This document shows positions 1 through 7,297 of a stretch of 64,000 nucleotides of DNA, in pieces. The notes under the pieces were generated by a model. It was not told where the DNA came from, searched no databases, and saw only the letters and a list, made by a program, of their open reading frames with translations. Origin of the DNA: Bacillota bacterium (GTDB taxonomy: Bacteria; Bacillota; Clostridia; Christensenellales; Aristaeellaceae); NCBI GenBank assembly GCA_023411395.1, contig JAEYOV010000079.1:1-64000 (forward strand), in the 5' to 3' direction. The position numbers were made by a program, and so were the translations under genes. The stretch's first letter is position 1, and every line of letters starts with the position of its first letter.

Positions 1-51
1 CCTACGACTCTGACTCGTATTGTCTAGGTTCGAATCCTAGTTCCCCAGCCA
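1..51 (+). tRNA. tRNA-Gln (anticodon CTG), 5' end cut by window
   Basis: Three-prime part of a tRNA. The T arm is CTAGG / TTCGAAT / CCTAG (24-40). The 3' acceptor strand is TTCCCCA, followed by discriminator G and an encoded CCA (49-51). The anticodon stem is TACGA (3-7) with TCGTA (15-19), enclosing the loop CTCTGAC (8-14), so the anticodon is CTG and reads CAG (Gln). The D arm and 5' acceptor strand lie outside the window. Confidence 0.85.
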
Positions 52-59
52 TTTTTTAT

Positions 60-135
60 GCCTCCGTGGTCTAGTGGCCTAGGACACCGCCCTCTCAAGG
101 CGGCAACACGGGTTCGAATCCCGTCGGAGGTGCCA
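60..135 (+). tRNA. tRNA-Glu (anticodon CTC)
   Basis: Complete tRNA with acceptor GCCTCCG (60-66) pairing with CGGAGGT (125-131), including a terminal G-U pair. Anticodon stem CCGCC/GGCGG encloses the loop CTCTCAA, giving anticodon CTC. The T arm is ACGGG/TTCGAAT/CCCGT and CCA is encoded (133-135). It lies 8 nt after the tRNA-Gln, so the two are probably co-transcribed. The decayed accessory region begins right after it. Confidence 0.93.
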
Positions 136-162
136 CCTAATCACGCAAAAAGTGATACAATG

Positions 163-196
163 AAAACCGCCATGAATTTGGCGGCTTTCTTGTTTT
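163..196 (+). terminator. Intrinsic terminator of the tRNA operon
   Basis: Stem CCGCCA (167-172) pairs with TGGCGG (179-184) and is followed by a T-rich tract (CTTTCTTGTTTTT). It lies about 30 nt after the tRNA-Glu. The rest of 197-382 shows no gene. Confidence 0.75.
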
Positions 197-382
197 TGGC
201 GTCATAGAAGGGCATGCAGTGTAGAATTAGTGCTTTCTTGAAATTATGATGTTGTGTTCATGCAAAATATGTTTCTGACTATCGATTCCTATCCTTCTAT
301 AAAATGATTTCTAGCGCTTTTTCTTTGTTCAGACGTCGGCACTGCGCCGGGGAGGGGTGTGCATACCATTACACGATTGTTT

Positions 383-700
383 TTAGCCATCGATCTCCGA
401 GCCGTCCTTAAAGATAAACTTCATCGTCCCGTTCTCGCTGATGCCTTCTAACGCATCCATCGTCTTCCCTGCTGTCAGGCGCGCCCATCCGTTCGGAACC
501 GCGGTCACCCCTTCGCTTCGACTGGCCAGCTCGGTACACGCCGCCTCTCGTAGTTTCCGCTGCCAGTAAAAGTACGTGTTCCTGCTGATCCCGCTTGCCT
601 CGCAAAACGCCTCGATGCTTTGCCCGCTGCACTGTCGCGCTTGAAGCGTTTGCGCCCATTGCGCCATTCGGTACTCCGTCGCTACTTTCCGCGTATCCAT
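383..700 (-). CDS. tnpA: IS66-family accessory protein TnpA (orphan)
   Basis: Small helix-turn-helix protein of the IS66 family, about 105 residues. Seen: an N-terminal segment with WAQTLQARQCSGQSIEAFC and the typical SRNTYFYWQRKLR recognition region (residues about 36-50), then a C-terminal FIFKDGSEI tail. The start at 700 (MDTRK) is preferred over the GTG at 709 because a GGGGATGGAG stretch lies upstream. In intact IS66 elements tnpB and tnpC follow directly; neither is present downstream (below 383), so this gene is a relic of a truncated element. The reading frame is intact. Confidence 0.85.
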   Translation of the reverse strand: MDTRKVATEYRMAQWAQTLQARQCSGQSIEAFCEASGISRNTYFYWQRKLREAACTELASRSEGVTAVPNGWARLTAGKTMDALEGISENGTMKFIFKDGSEIDG

Positions 701-793
701 TACAACCACTCCATCCCCGGTTGAAAAACTTGCATTACTTTCTCAACCCGTTCAAAACGATTGTACTCTCGTTACCCTCCTGAAGCTATGTGA

Positions 794-812
794 CCTCCCG
801 CTTGACGCTTAC
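794..812 (-). repeat. IS66-type terminal inverted repeat (one end)
   Basis: Read on the minus strand from 812 the sequence is GTAAGCGTCAAGCGGGAGG. IS66-family ends are known to begin with GTAA. It lies about 110 bp upstream of the tnpA start, the expected place for the left end. I found no matching right end, which agrees with truncation beyond tnpA. Confidence 0.6.
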
Positions 813-915
813 GCTATTCTGTCCAGATTAGCGGATTACCCTTGAAAGTCACACCCATTTTTGATAGAATTAGGCAGAAGGTAGCCGGCGGTGCTGCTAG
901 GTGGACAAGGAATGA

Positions 916-1080
916 TCACTGTTCGGGGAGAAATATTACGCAATCTTTTATAGCGGCATATTCGATTTTGACCTTTTGCAAATCACTGGGTATATCGATG
1001 ATGCTGTTATAGTGGCCTATAATCTAATAGAAAACGAAATCAGCGATGATATATCCATACAAGTAATTTATGACTTATAG
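916..1080 (+). pseudogene. ORF fragment without start codon, unknown family
   Basis: Open frame of 54 codons ending at TAG 1078-1080, reading LFGEKYYAIFYSGIFDF early and SDDISIQVIYDL at the end. The composition is protein-like (aromatic and acidic residues), but the frame opens after a TGA at 913-915 and has no start codon or ribosome binding site. I do not recognise the family. It lies in the decayed region between the IS66 relic and the serine hydrolase. Confidence 0.35.
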
Positions 1081-1101
1081 GCTCATTCAGTAAGTTTTTA
1101 G

Positions 1102-1221
1102 CCTGGTCAGTGGATTAACGATAAGTCATGCGGCGCTTGCGAGTTCTGGGATGGGTTTGTACCGGTAGGCGTGCTCGGGATTCCCGGCACCTTTCGGAAA
1201 GAGGAGAACAAGAGGAGATAA
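1102..1221 (+). pseudogene. ORF fragment (C-terminal piece), unknown family
   Basis: Open frame ending at TAA 1219-1221, with a protein-like stretch CGACEFWDGFVPVGVLGIP and a charged tail KEENKRR. There is a stop just upstream (1099-1101) and no start codon, so it looks like the tail of a lost gene. Its last codons form the region upstream of the next broken ORF. Not identified. Confidence 0.3.
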
Positions 1222-1231
1222 CCACCCCAAT

Positions 1232-1503
1232 ATGGAAAGAGGCGGCGCGCGGGTGGGCAGGATACTCAAGGTGACCCCGAACGACGACTACACCCTGCTT
1301 GTGGAATTCGAGGGCGGCAACAAGATCATCTTCAACATGAGGGATTAGATTGCGACCATGCCTACGAAAGCCTTAGCGATTTGAGCCGTTTCAGGGACAT
1401 CACGCTGGAGGAAAAGGCCATTCGCTGGCCCGACCCCATACCGGGCACGCTGTTCCCCGTGCGGCTGACCGTGGACAACATGCTGTTCGCCATAAGGGAA
1501 TGA
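1232..1503 (+). pseudogene. DUF2442-like small protein, frameshifted
   Basis: ATG 1232 opens GRILKVTPNDDYTLLVEFEGG...NMRD and meets TAG at 1346-1348. The homologous continuation is in another frame, from 1348 to TGA 1501-1503: AYESLSDLSRFRDITLEEKAIRWPD, then LTVDNMLF. Both halves together match the shape of DUF2442 proteins (short beta-rich N-terminus, F-rich middle, I-x-W-x-D motif, about 85 residues). DUF2442 proteins are often partners of DUF4160 proteins; none is visible here. One or two small indels near 1347-1365 broke the gene. Confidence 0.5.
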
Positions 1504-1528
1504 ACATGAGAAAGGAAGGGATTTACCT

Positions 1529-3532
1529 ATGTCAAAGAAGATTCTGTCGATGCTGCTGTGCGCCGTACTGTGTGCAGCGCCGATAGCGGTGCATGGCGAG
1601 GGCGCGGCCGATCGGGTCGCAGCGGTGGCCAGAACCGAGATCTGGAAGGCGATCTCGAATGGGGCGTCCAGCGCCACGGTAGCCATTCTGGACGGCGGGG
1701 AGATCGTGTATTCGGAAACCTTCGGCATACGCGACCGGGAAAATTCCATCCCAGTCGACGCGCACACCCAGTTCAACATCGCCTCGGTCAGCAAAGTGTT
1801 CACCGCCGCGGTGATTCTGATGCTGTGCGACGAGGGGAAGGTAAAGCTGGACGAGCCGGTTACAACCTATCTGCCCGAATTCACGATGGAGGACGAGGAC
1901 TATAAGGACATCACGGTGCGCATGCTTCTCAACCATTCCTCCGGCCTCCCCGGCTCGATCATGAAGGATGCTTTGGGTTCGGTGAAGGATGACGGCTATA
2001 TCGGCTTGACGCTCGAGGTGCTTTCCGAAAGTAACCTTAAGCACACACCGGGGGAATTGAGCGTCTACTGCAACGATGCCTTGACGCTAGCCGAGGCGAT
2101 CATCGAGCGGATTTCCGGGCAGTCCTTCGGCGAATTCCTGAACGAGCGCGTCTTCCTCCCGGCGGGCATGGCGGACACGAGTTGCAACTACAAGGAGGGC
2201 AACGAGAACATCGCCCGGGCCTATGACAGCCAATCGGGCGGCGTCTATCCGGCGGAGTATGTGCATGCGAGGGGGTCCGGTGGGCTTTCATCCACCGCCG
2301 AGGACCTGTGCCGATTCGCCCGGACGATCTTTGAGGGCGGACTGCTGTCGGAGACGGCACTTACGGAATTCCAAAAGCCGCAGTTCGCGCCTGAGACCGT
2401 GCCGGAGGGTCCGGCGTTCTACCAGTACGGCCTGGGTTGGGACTTCGTCTCGCTCGAAAGGTTTGAGAATCAGGGCATCCGGGTGCTCTCGAAGAATGGG
2501 GGAAGTTCGCAGTTCTCGTCCCAGTTCTATGTCGCGCCGAAGGAGAGGTTAGCGGTGGCCCTCTCGGTCACCGGTGGTGTCGTCAATGTCGCGGATATCT
2601 GCAATAAGATCCTGCAGGCGCTGCTTATGGAAAAGGGCTTGGCGAAGCCAGAAGCGCACCGGCCCGCGCTCCCGCTCGAGTCGGCCCCCATCCCGGAGGA
2701 ACTGCTCGGTTTCGAGGGATACTACGGGACGAACAGCAGCATCACCCAAGTGAAGTTCGACCGCGACGCAAGCGCGCTGCTTTACAGCGTGTTCGACGGC
2801 AAGGGCTTCGCTCCGCGGGCGAGCTACCCCTATCAAGAAGACGGCACCTTCTACATGGGCGGCGCCAGGATGTCCTTTTCGGAAAAGGACGGCGTGAAGT
2901 ACATGATAGCCTATCCCGAAGGGAACCGGGGAGGCCTGGTCCTTGCTCAAGAGCTCCCGCCAAGCATTCCGACGGCGGAGACGGACTTTGAAATCAGGGA
3001 ATGGATTGCCTGGGTTCCCTGCAATCTGAGCGCCACCGAATTCGAGGGCTTTATGTCGGCGACCGGTCTGATCCCGGGGCTTCCCGGCTATATCTATTAC
3101 CAGAACAATGAGAGTTTGGGCGGCGATACCGCCTATGTGCCCTGTAGACTGAGCGGGCCGCGCAGCACCCGGATGTGTCTTCGCAACGCGGCGGATCTGG
3201 TCGAACCCCGAATCACGGAGGAAGGCGGCAAGCTGATGCTCAAGTGCAATGGCTTCCTGTTCACAGACGCCGCCGACACCGCCGAGCTGGCCGAAGGCGA
3301 GACCGTAGCAATCCCGGAGAACGGGCGCAATGCGGCCCGCCGAATCGCGAAGGACGCGGCGTTCACGTGCGACATCCCGGAGAGCGGCCGTATCCTGATC
3401 TTTTCGCCCGATCTAACGCCCGCCTACGACAGCCTGAAGCACGGTCCCGCCGAACTGGTCGTGAGCGCGGGCTCCTATATCGTCTTCATCGGCACGGCAG
3501 GCGACGACTTCCAGACCGCGTTGTCCCGATAA
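1529..3532 (+). CDS. Secreted serine hydrolase, class C beta-lactamase/esterase fold
   Basis: 667-residue protein with a signal peptide (residues 1-24, cut near VHGEG). The N-terminal beta-lactamase-like domain (about 35-370) has the catalytic S86-V-S-K89, the second motif Y180-C-N182, the HSSGLPG signature (136-142), and an NGG triad motif in place of KTG. Such proteins act outside the cell as peptidases, esterases or penicillin-binding enzymes; true beta-lactamase activity is not implied. About 290 further residues follow, including a 380-460 segment like the lipocalin-type domain often appended to these hydrolases, and a tail of unknown fold. A ribosome binding site (GAAAGGAAGG) precedes the ATG. 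It is a single gene in the accessory region and visibly GC-rich. Confidence 0.85.
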   Translation: MSKKILSMLLCAVLCAAPIAVHGEGAADRVAAVARTEIWKAISNGASSATVAILDGGEIVYSETFGIRDRENSIPVDAHTQFNIASVSKVFTAAVILMLCDEGKVKLDEPVTTYLPEFTMEDEDYKDITVRMLLNHSSGLPGSIMKDALGSVKDDGYIGLTLEVLSESNLKHTPGELSVYCNDALTLAEAIIERISGQSFGEFLNERVFLPAGMADTSCNYKEGNENIARAYDSQSGGVYPAEYVHARGSGGLSSTAEDLCRFARTIFEGGLLSETALTEFQKPQFAPETVPEGPAFYQYGLGWDFVSLERFENQGIRVLSKNGGSSQFSSQFYVAPKERLAVALSVTGGVVNVADICNKILQALLMEKGLAKPEAHRPALPLESAPIPEELLGFEGYYGTNSSITQVKFDRDASALLYSVFDGKGFAPRASYPYQEDGTFYMGGARMSFSEKDGVKYMIAYPEGNRGGLVLAQELPPSIPTAETDFEIREWIAWVPCNLSATEFEGFMSATGLIPGLPGYIYYQNNESLGGDTAYVPCRLSGPRSTRMCLRNAADLVEPRITEEGGKLMLKCNGFLFTDAADTAELAEGETVAIPENGRNAARRIAKDAAFTCDIPESGRILIFSPDLTPAYDSLKHGPAELVVSAGSYIVFIGTAGDDFQTALSR

Positions 3533-3539
3533 ATCTAAA

Positions 3540-3575
3540 GGTGCGCGCCGGGCAATGACGCGCCCGGCGCGCACC
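3540..3575 (+). terminator. Strong stem-loop after the serine hydrolase gene
   Basis: A 14-bp perfect inverted repeat (arms GGTGCGCGCCGGGC, 3540-3553, and its complement, 3562-3575) starts 8 nt after the stop codon. There is no T tract, so it may act as a terminator in the broad sense or as a 3' stabiliser. Confidence 0.5.
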
Positions 3576-3639
3576 GCGCAACCCAAGCGAAGGAGGCGGC
3601 GCAATTCGACGAGCTGCTGTGGTATGGAACGATGGATCA

Positions 3640-3705
3640 GGTATGGGCGACTCAGGATTGGAGCTGCGGTTCATCTTCAAGGACGGGACGGAAATCGAGA
3701 AATAA
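3640..3705 (+). pseudogene. IS66 tnpA C-terminal remnant
   Basis: The frame ending at TAA 3703-3705 reads LELRFIFKDGTEIEK, clearly related to the tail of the tnpA at 383-700 (MKFIFKDGSEIDG) but not identical. The upstream part of the gene is not recognisable. It lies on the opposite strand to the first copy, so two different IS66 relics border the serine hydrolase. Confidence 0.6.
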
Positions 3706-4025
3706 GCACCGAAGATCGCCGCAGGTTCATCATGAACTGCACCCCTAAAGTTAGACAGTATGTAGATCATGACCAAGCGGAACTGGTTTCAGGAATATAC
3801 TCCCAGATAAGCGCATATCGATATCTTCATAATCAACAGCAAATCATGAAAAAACCTGCATTAAATACGCATACAATAACCGTAGCCTACCTTTCTACAA
3901 ATACGTTCGAAAAATAGGCTACGTTCAATTTTCGTCCCATATCGGGTCACCGCTCATCAATATATTGAATCACCGTAATGCGCTTGCAATCAACGGTTTA
4001 TCATAAAATTGTTGACGTGCGCTTA
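3706..4025. other. Gene-free stretch at the island's right edge
   Basis: Apart from the IS3-type end this stretch holds no convincing gene. An open frame across 3555-3917 crosses the hairpin and the tnpA remnant and looks accidental. The sequence is AT-rich from about 3760. No clear T-tract terminator for the GH36 gene ending at 4026 was found. Confidence 0.5.
3733..3759 (+). repeat. IS3-family-like terminal end remnant
   Basis: Contains CACCCCTAAAGTTAGACAG preceded by TGAACTG. This resembles the terminal inverted repeats of IS3-family (IS150-type) elements of Firmicutes from memory. No IS3 transposase or second end is visible nearby. Confidence 0.45.
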
Positions 4026-6092
4026 TCACGCTTCCCTGCGAAGCACGATCACACAGCTATCAAAATCGCCTTGAAGACTCATGCGTAATCCTGCGTTCAT
4101 CAACGTGAGCCCACTCATACTTTGCTGTCCATCAATCAGATACCGGGCATGGGGAGACAAGCCCTGAAGGCACACCAAAGGAAGCGGATCGCCAAACCGA
4201 CGCCTAATCATATAGCCAAACACTATAGCGGTTTGCCCATCCTCCGAAACATAGGAAACGGCAGAAAAGTCATGCTCGTGGGGTGAGCGCAAGCGGTACA
4301 GCGTACCCCGTTGAACGACCTCGCGAATATTTTTGTACTGGTTGATATATTGCTTGCAGGTCTCGGCTTCCTCTTTTGTGAACTTGCTGATATCCGCGCC
4401 AATGCCCAGTCCTCCCTGCATGGCTACATGGAACTTATAACGCAAGCTGTCTCGTCCTGCTTTGAAGGCGTTTTTGGGCGTATCGGTGACCCAGCACATC
4501 ATGGTACAAGGAGGATAGAATTGGGTATAGCCTTCCTGGATAAACAGCCTGTCGTAGGGGTCTGTGTTGTCGCTTGGCCAGAACTCATCAGCCCAGTGCA
4601 GTGCCCCAAAATCCACCCGTCCGCCGCCGCCTGCACAGCATTCAAGCTCCACATGGGGAAATTCCACACGGATCATCTCCCAAAGGTCATACAGTGCCTC
4701 CGTATGCTTGCGCCACTGGCTGGGATCAAGCCCCCAATCAGTCATGGGGCGGTTCATGTCCCACTTTAAGAAAGTAATCGCTTTATTTTGAAGCAGCCTG
4801 CGCAAAGACTGTTTCAAATACTCCTGCACCGCCGGCAGCGATAAGTTGAGCAGGTACTGATTCCGCCGCAAAGCAGGCTCCCGCGAGGGTACCTGATAAA
4901 TCCAATCGGGATGCGACCGAAACAGGTCACTGTCGGGATTGACGGATTCCGGTTCCACCCAGATGCCAAAGCCCATCCCCAGGGAGATGACATAGTCGGT
5001 CAATTCTTCCAAGCCATTGGGGAATTTTTGCGCATTCACCACCCAATCTCCAAGTCCGGCCTTATCGCTATCCCGTGCTCCGAACCACCCGTCATCAATC
5101 ACAAACAGCTCTACGCCCATTTCGCTGGCACGCTTGGCCAGTTCCTTTTGGGAATTGACCTCCACATGAAAGGCAGTGGCTTCCCAGGAGTTGTACAGCA
5201 CCCGGCGGCATAGATTCCGGTCCATCACAACCTGCTGTCCAAAGCGATGCAATGTACGGCTCATGCCACCATAACCGCCCTGGGAAAAGCCCAGATAGAA
5301 AACAGGGGTCGCAAGGCTTTCGCCGGGGGCCAAGCACTCCGCAGCGTCAAAATCATTCCGGCCAGCCAACATTCTGGTATGACCAAAGGGTGTCTTCTCA
5401 ACTTCCATGCGCCAGTTCCCGCTATAGGCCAGCACGCCAAAGTAAACGGCGCCGTGATCCTCATCTGCTCCTTTTCCAAGTGCCAGGGCAGGCGTTGAAT
5501 GGGTGCCCGAAAAACCGCGGCGGCTTTCCAGGCTGAAAACGCCTTCGCCTACCGGCTTGCTGATCAGCCTGTTTTCGCCCGCCCATTTGCCGGATAGGTA
5601 TCGCACTTCCCCCTCAAATCCAAAAGGCAGAACAGCACAGCCTGAAAAGAACCTGCGTACCTTCACCAAAGTATCAGCCTTGTTGGTCAGTTTTGCGCTT
5701 CGGGCAAGGATGTCATATTGCGGGTAGAGCCGATAAGTAACTATCAGCTCAACACCCATATCCGGTTCAACAAAGGTAATATCCAGCGTCTCATCCTGAA
5801 TAGAATGGGCATCGTAGCGCATATGGCAGGTTTGCAGTCCAAAAACGTCCTCCAGCTGCAAACAGAGTTGGGCAAAGTGTTGTCCGTCATCCACCGCGTA
5901 TTCGCTTCGTTCCATCCCGGTATCCACATCAAAGGAGCTGTGAAACACATGCGCCGAAGCTGGATCAAAATCATTGGAATCGACAGGCGCGCCCCAATAC
6001 AAGCCGCGCACCTCCTCGCCCAGGTGCAGGATACAGGACATATTGCAGGTCTTTAGATGAACGATCCGGCTGTGATGATCCCATGTAATCAT
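4026..6092 (-). CDS. GH36 alpha-galactosidase
   Basis: 688-residue glycoside hydrolase family 36 enzyme, expected to release terminal alpha-galactose from raffinose-type oligosaccharides or galactomannan fragments. Seen: the IDDGWFG motif (residues 332-338), the KWDMN motif with nucleophile D445, the CCAGGGGRVD motif (about 485-494), and WPSDNTD (505-511) carrying the acid/base aspartate. There is no signal peptide, so it is cytoplasmic and works on imported sugars. The start at 6092 is chosen because GAGGTG lies 5 nt upstream and residues 1-20 match GH36 N-termini; the longer frame to 6188 comes from a DUF5107 remnant. It is the last gene of the operon running from 13616. Confidence 0.93.
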   Translation of the reverse strand: MITWDHHSRIVHLKTCNMSCILHLGEEVRGLYWGAPVDSNDFDPASAHVFHSSFDVDTGMERSEYAVDDGQHFAQLCLQLEDVFGLQTCHMRYDAHSIQDETLDITFVEPDMGVELIVTYRLYPQYDILARSAKLTNKADTLVKVRRFFSGCAVLPFGFEGEVRYLSGKWAGENRLISKPVGEGVFSLESRRGFSGTHSTPALALGKGADEDHGAVYFGVLAYSGNWRMEVEKTPFGHTRMLAGRNDFDAAECLAPGESLATPVFYLGFSQGGYGGMSRTLHRFGQQVVMDRNLCRRVLYNSWEATAFHVEVNSQKELAKRASEMGVELFVIDDGWFGARDSDKAGLGDWVVNAQKFPNGLEELTDYVISLGMGFGIWVEPESVNPDSDLFRSHPDWIYQVPSREPALRRNQYLLNLSLPAVQEYLKQSLRRLLQNKAITFLKWDMNRPMTDWGLDPSQWRKHTEALYDLWEMIRVEFPHVELECCAGGGGRVDFGALHWADEFWPSDNTDPYDRLFIQEGYTQFYPPCTMMCWVTDTPKNAFKAGRDSLRYKFHVAMQGGLGIGADISKFTKEEAETCKQYINQYKNIREVVQRGTLYRLRSPHEHDFSAVSYVSEDGQTAIVFGYMIRRRFGDPLPLVCLQGLSPHARYLIDGQQSMSGLTLMNAGLRMSLQGDFDSCVIVLRREA

Positions 6093-6315
6093 GTACGCAC
6101 CTCGCCATGTCAGTATTTTTCGCTTTTTGGGGCCGGGCGTGAACCTCCGCCCCTTGGTGACCAGGGCATCGGACACGATATCTATCACCGTATGAGGATA
6201 GACCTTGCCACTGGAGCCCTGACAGACTCTTTTTCCCCAAAATAGGGTTTTTATCAGGCTTCCCCACCTGATAGGTAGGGATGATCACTTGTTCCGCCCA
6301 CACGCTTACTTGCAT
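6093..6315 (-). pseudogene. DUF5107 protein, N-terminal remnant with frameshift
   Basis: ATG 6315 has a strong ribosome binding site (TTGGAGGACATT) and opens with AEQVIIPTYQVGKPDKNP, the typical start of DUF5107 proteins of sugar-use loci. The frame then shifts at the run ATTTTGGGGAAAAAG; the next frame continues with RVCQGSSGKVYPHTVIDIV, again DUF5107-like. After that the sequence departs from the family and runs into the GH36 start. So a DUF5107 gene was deleted down to about 60 codons. Its intact ribosome binding site may still affect translation of the GH36 gene. Confidence 0.6.
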
Positions 6316-6361
6316 AATGTCCTCCAATTATTTCATTCGCATTACTTTCTGAGCGTACGTA

Positions 6362-7297
6362 TCAATCATACAATCGAGCAAGCTTGAGGCATAGGGAAAA
6401 GTGCCAGCGTTCTCCTGGCGCCAGATATTTCACGGTTCCACTCTTCTCGGCCTTGCTCAGGCTATCGTAGTACCCGCTGGAAGGCTCCAAAGCGCAATTA
6501 AAATCTCCCCGGTAGCCCCCTAGTGTCTGCCACATGCCCAGATAGGGCAGCTCCTCATGCCCAAAGGTTAGTTGTACTAAAGCCCCTTGGGCAGGATAGC
6601 AATACCCGCATTCTCCGCTTGGGCAAGGATTTGCAAAGTAGAACTTTGTCATACCAGGGGGATTTGATTGCGGCAAGGTCTTAAGATCATAAGGTGTTTC
6701 GCGAATGTTCCTGAACTCGCCAGGTGCTCCCAGGACCCCTCCCAGCACGTTTTCAATGGTGTTGCATCCAACGGGATACACAAAGCGCATGTCCGGCTGT
6801 ATTGCCACCAGGCAATGACAGGTCCACAAGCACGGGAAGACTTGATCACCCTTGTTCTCAATGCAGTATTCATATTGCACACTGCCGCCGTCCAAACGTA
6901 CTGTCTTTTCATATACATAAGGCAGCAATCGGCCCTGGGCAATGAGTTGTATCGCTCCTGGCAGTACAGTGAACGCAAAAGGCAGCGTCCATACCTCACC
7001 ATGGTCCGGGTAGCTCAGCGTCTGCCCGCCTATTTCCACTTGCTCAGGTACGATGTTTGGAAAACAATCATCGAAGCCGGATGAATCACCCAAAGCAAAG
7101 TCCATGCCAGGTTCCAATGGTGGATACCCTCGATCCTGCGGGCTTTGAAACAGCAGCTCATACCCAAGGGCCTTATGGAAGATCGACGCGGTCTTTCCGC
7201 CGCGCTTTGGCAATACAGCCACTTGAAGCACATCGTTTTCAAGCAGCACAGCTGCTTGATCGCGATATACGCCTTCCCGAATATCGACCGCAGACAT
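6362..7297 (-). CDS. Aldose-1-epimerase-fold protein
   Basis: 311-residue protein with the galactose-mutarotase fold, possibly interconverting anomers of sugars freed by the neighbouring GH97 and GH36 enzymes. Seen: an N-terminal VLPKRGGKTASIFHKALGYELLFQ segment, typical of mutarotase-like proteins (beta strand, glycine turn, strand), and an internal HGEVWTLPF segment with the likely catalytic-region histidine. There is no signal peptide. The start overlaps the GH97 stop by one base (TGATG), indicating translational coupling. Family assignment is firm at fold level; the exact reaction is not known. Confidence 0.75.
   Translation of the reverse strand: MSAVDIREGVYRDQAAVLLENDVLQVAVLPKRGGKTASIFHKALGYELLFQSPQDRGYPPLEPGMDFALGDSSGFDDCFPNIVPEQVEIGGQTLSYPDHGEVWTLPFAFTVLPGAIQLIAQGRLLPYVYEKTVRLDGGSVQYEYCIENKGDQVFPCLWTCHCLVAIQPDMRFVYPVGCNTIENVLGGVLGAPGEFRNIRETPYDLKTLPQSNPPGMTKFYFANPCPSGECGYCYPAQGALVQLTFGHEELPYLGMWQTLGGYRGDFNCALEPSSGYYDSLSKAEKSGTVKYLAPGERWHFSLCLKLARLYD

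Larger units (their letters stand above)
383..812 (-). mobile_element. Truncated IS66-family insertion sequence
   Basis: This span joins the terminal repeat at 794-812 to the tnpA gene ending at 383. The element should be about 2.5 kb with tnpB and the DDE transposase tnpC; both are missing, so it cannot move by itself. Confidence 0.65.

Noticed and set aside
3555..3917. 120-codon plus-strand frame after the serine hydrolase
   Set aside because: It begins inside the stem-loop and crosses an IS66 remnant in a different frame, so it is accidental.
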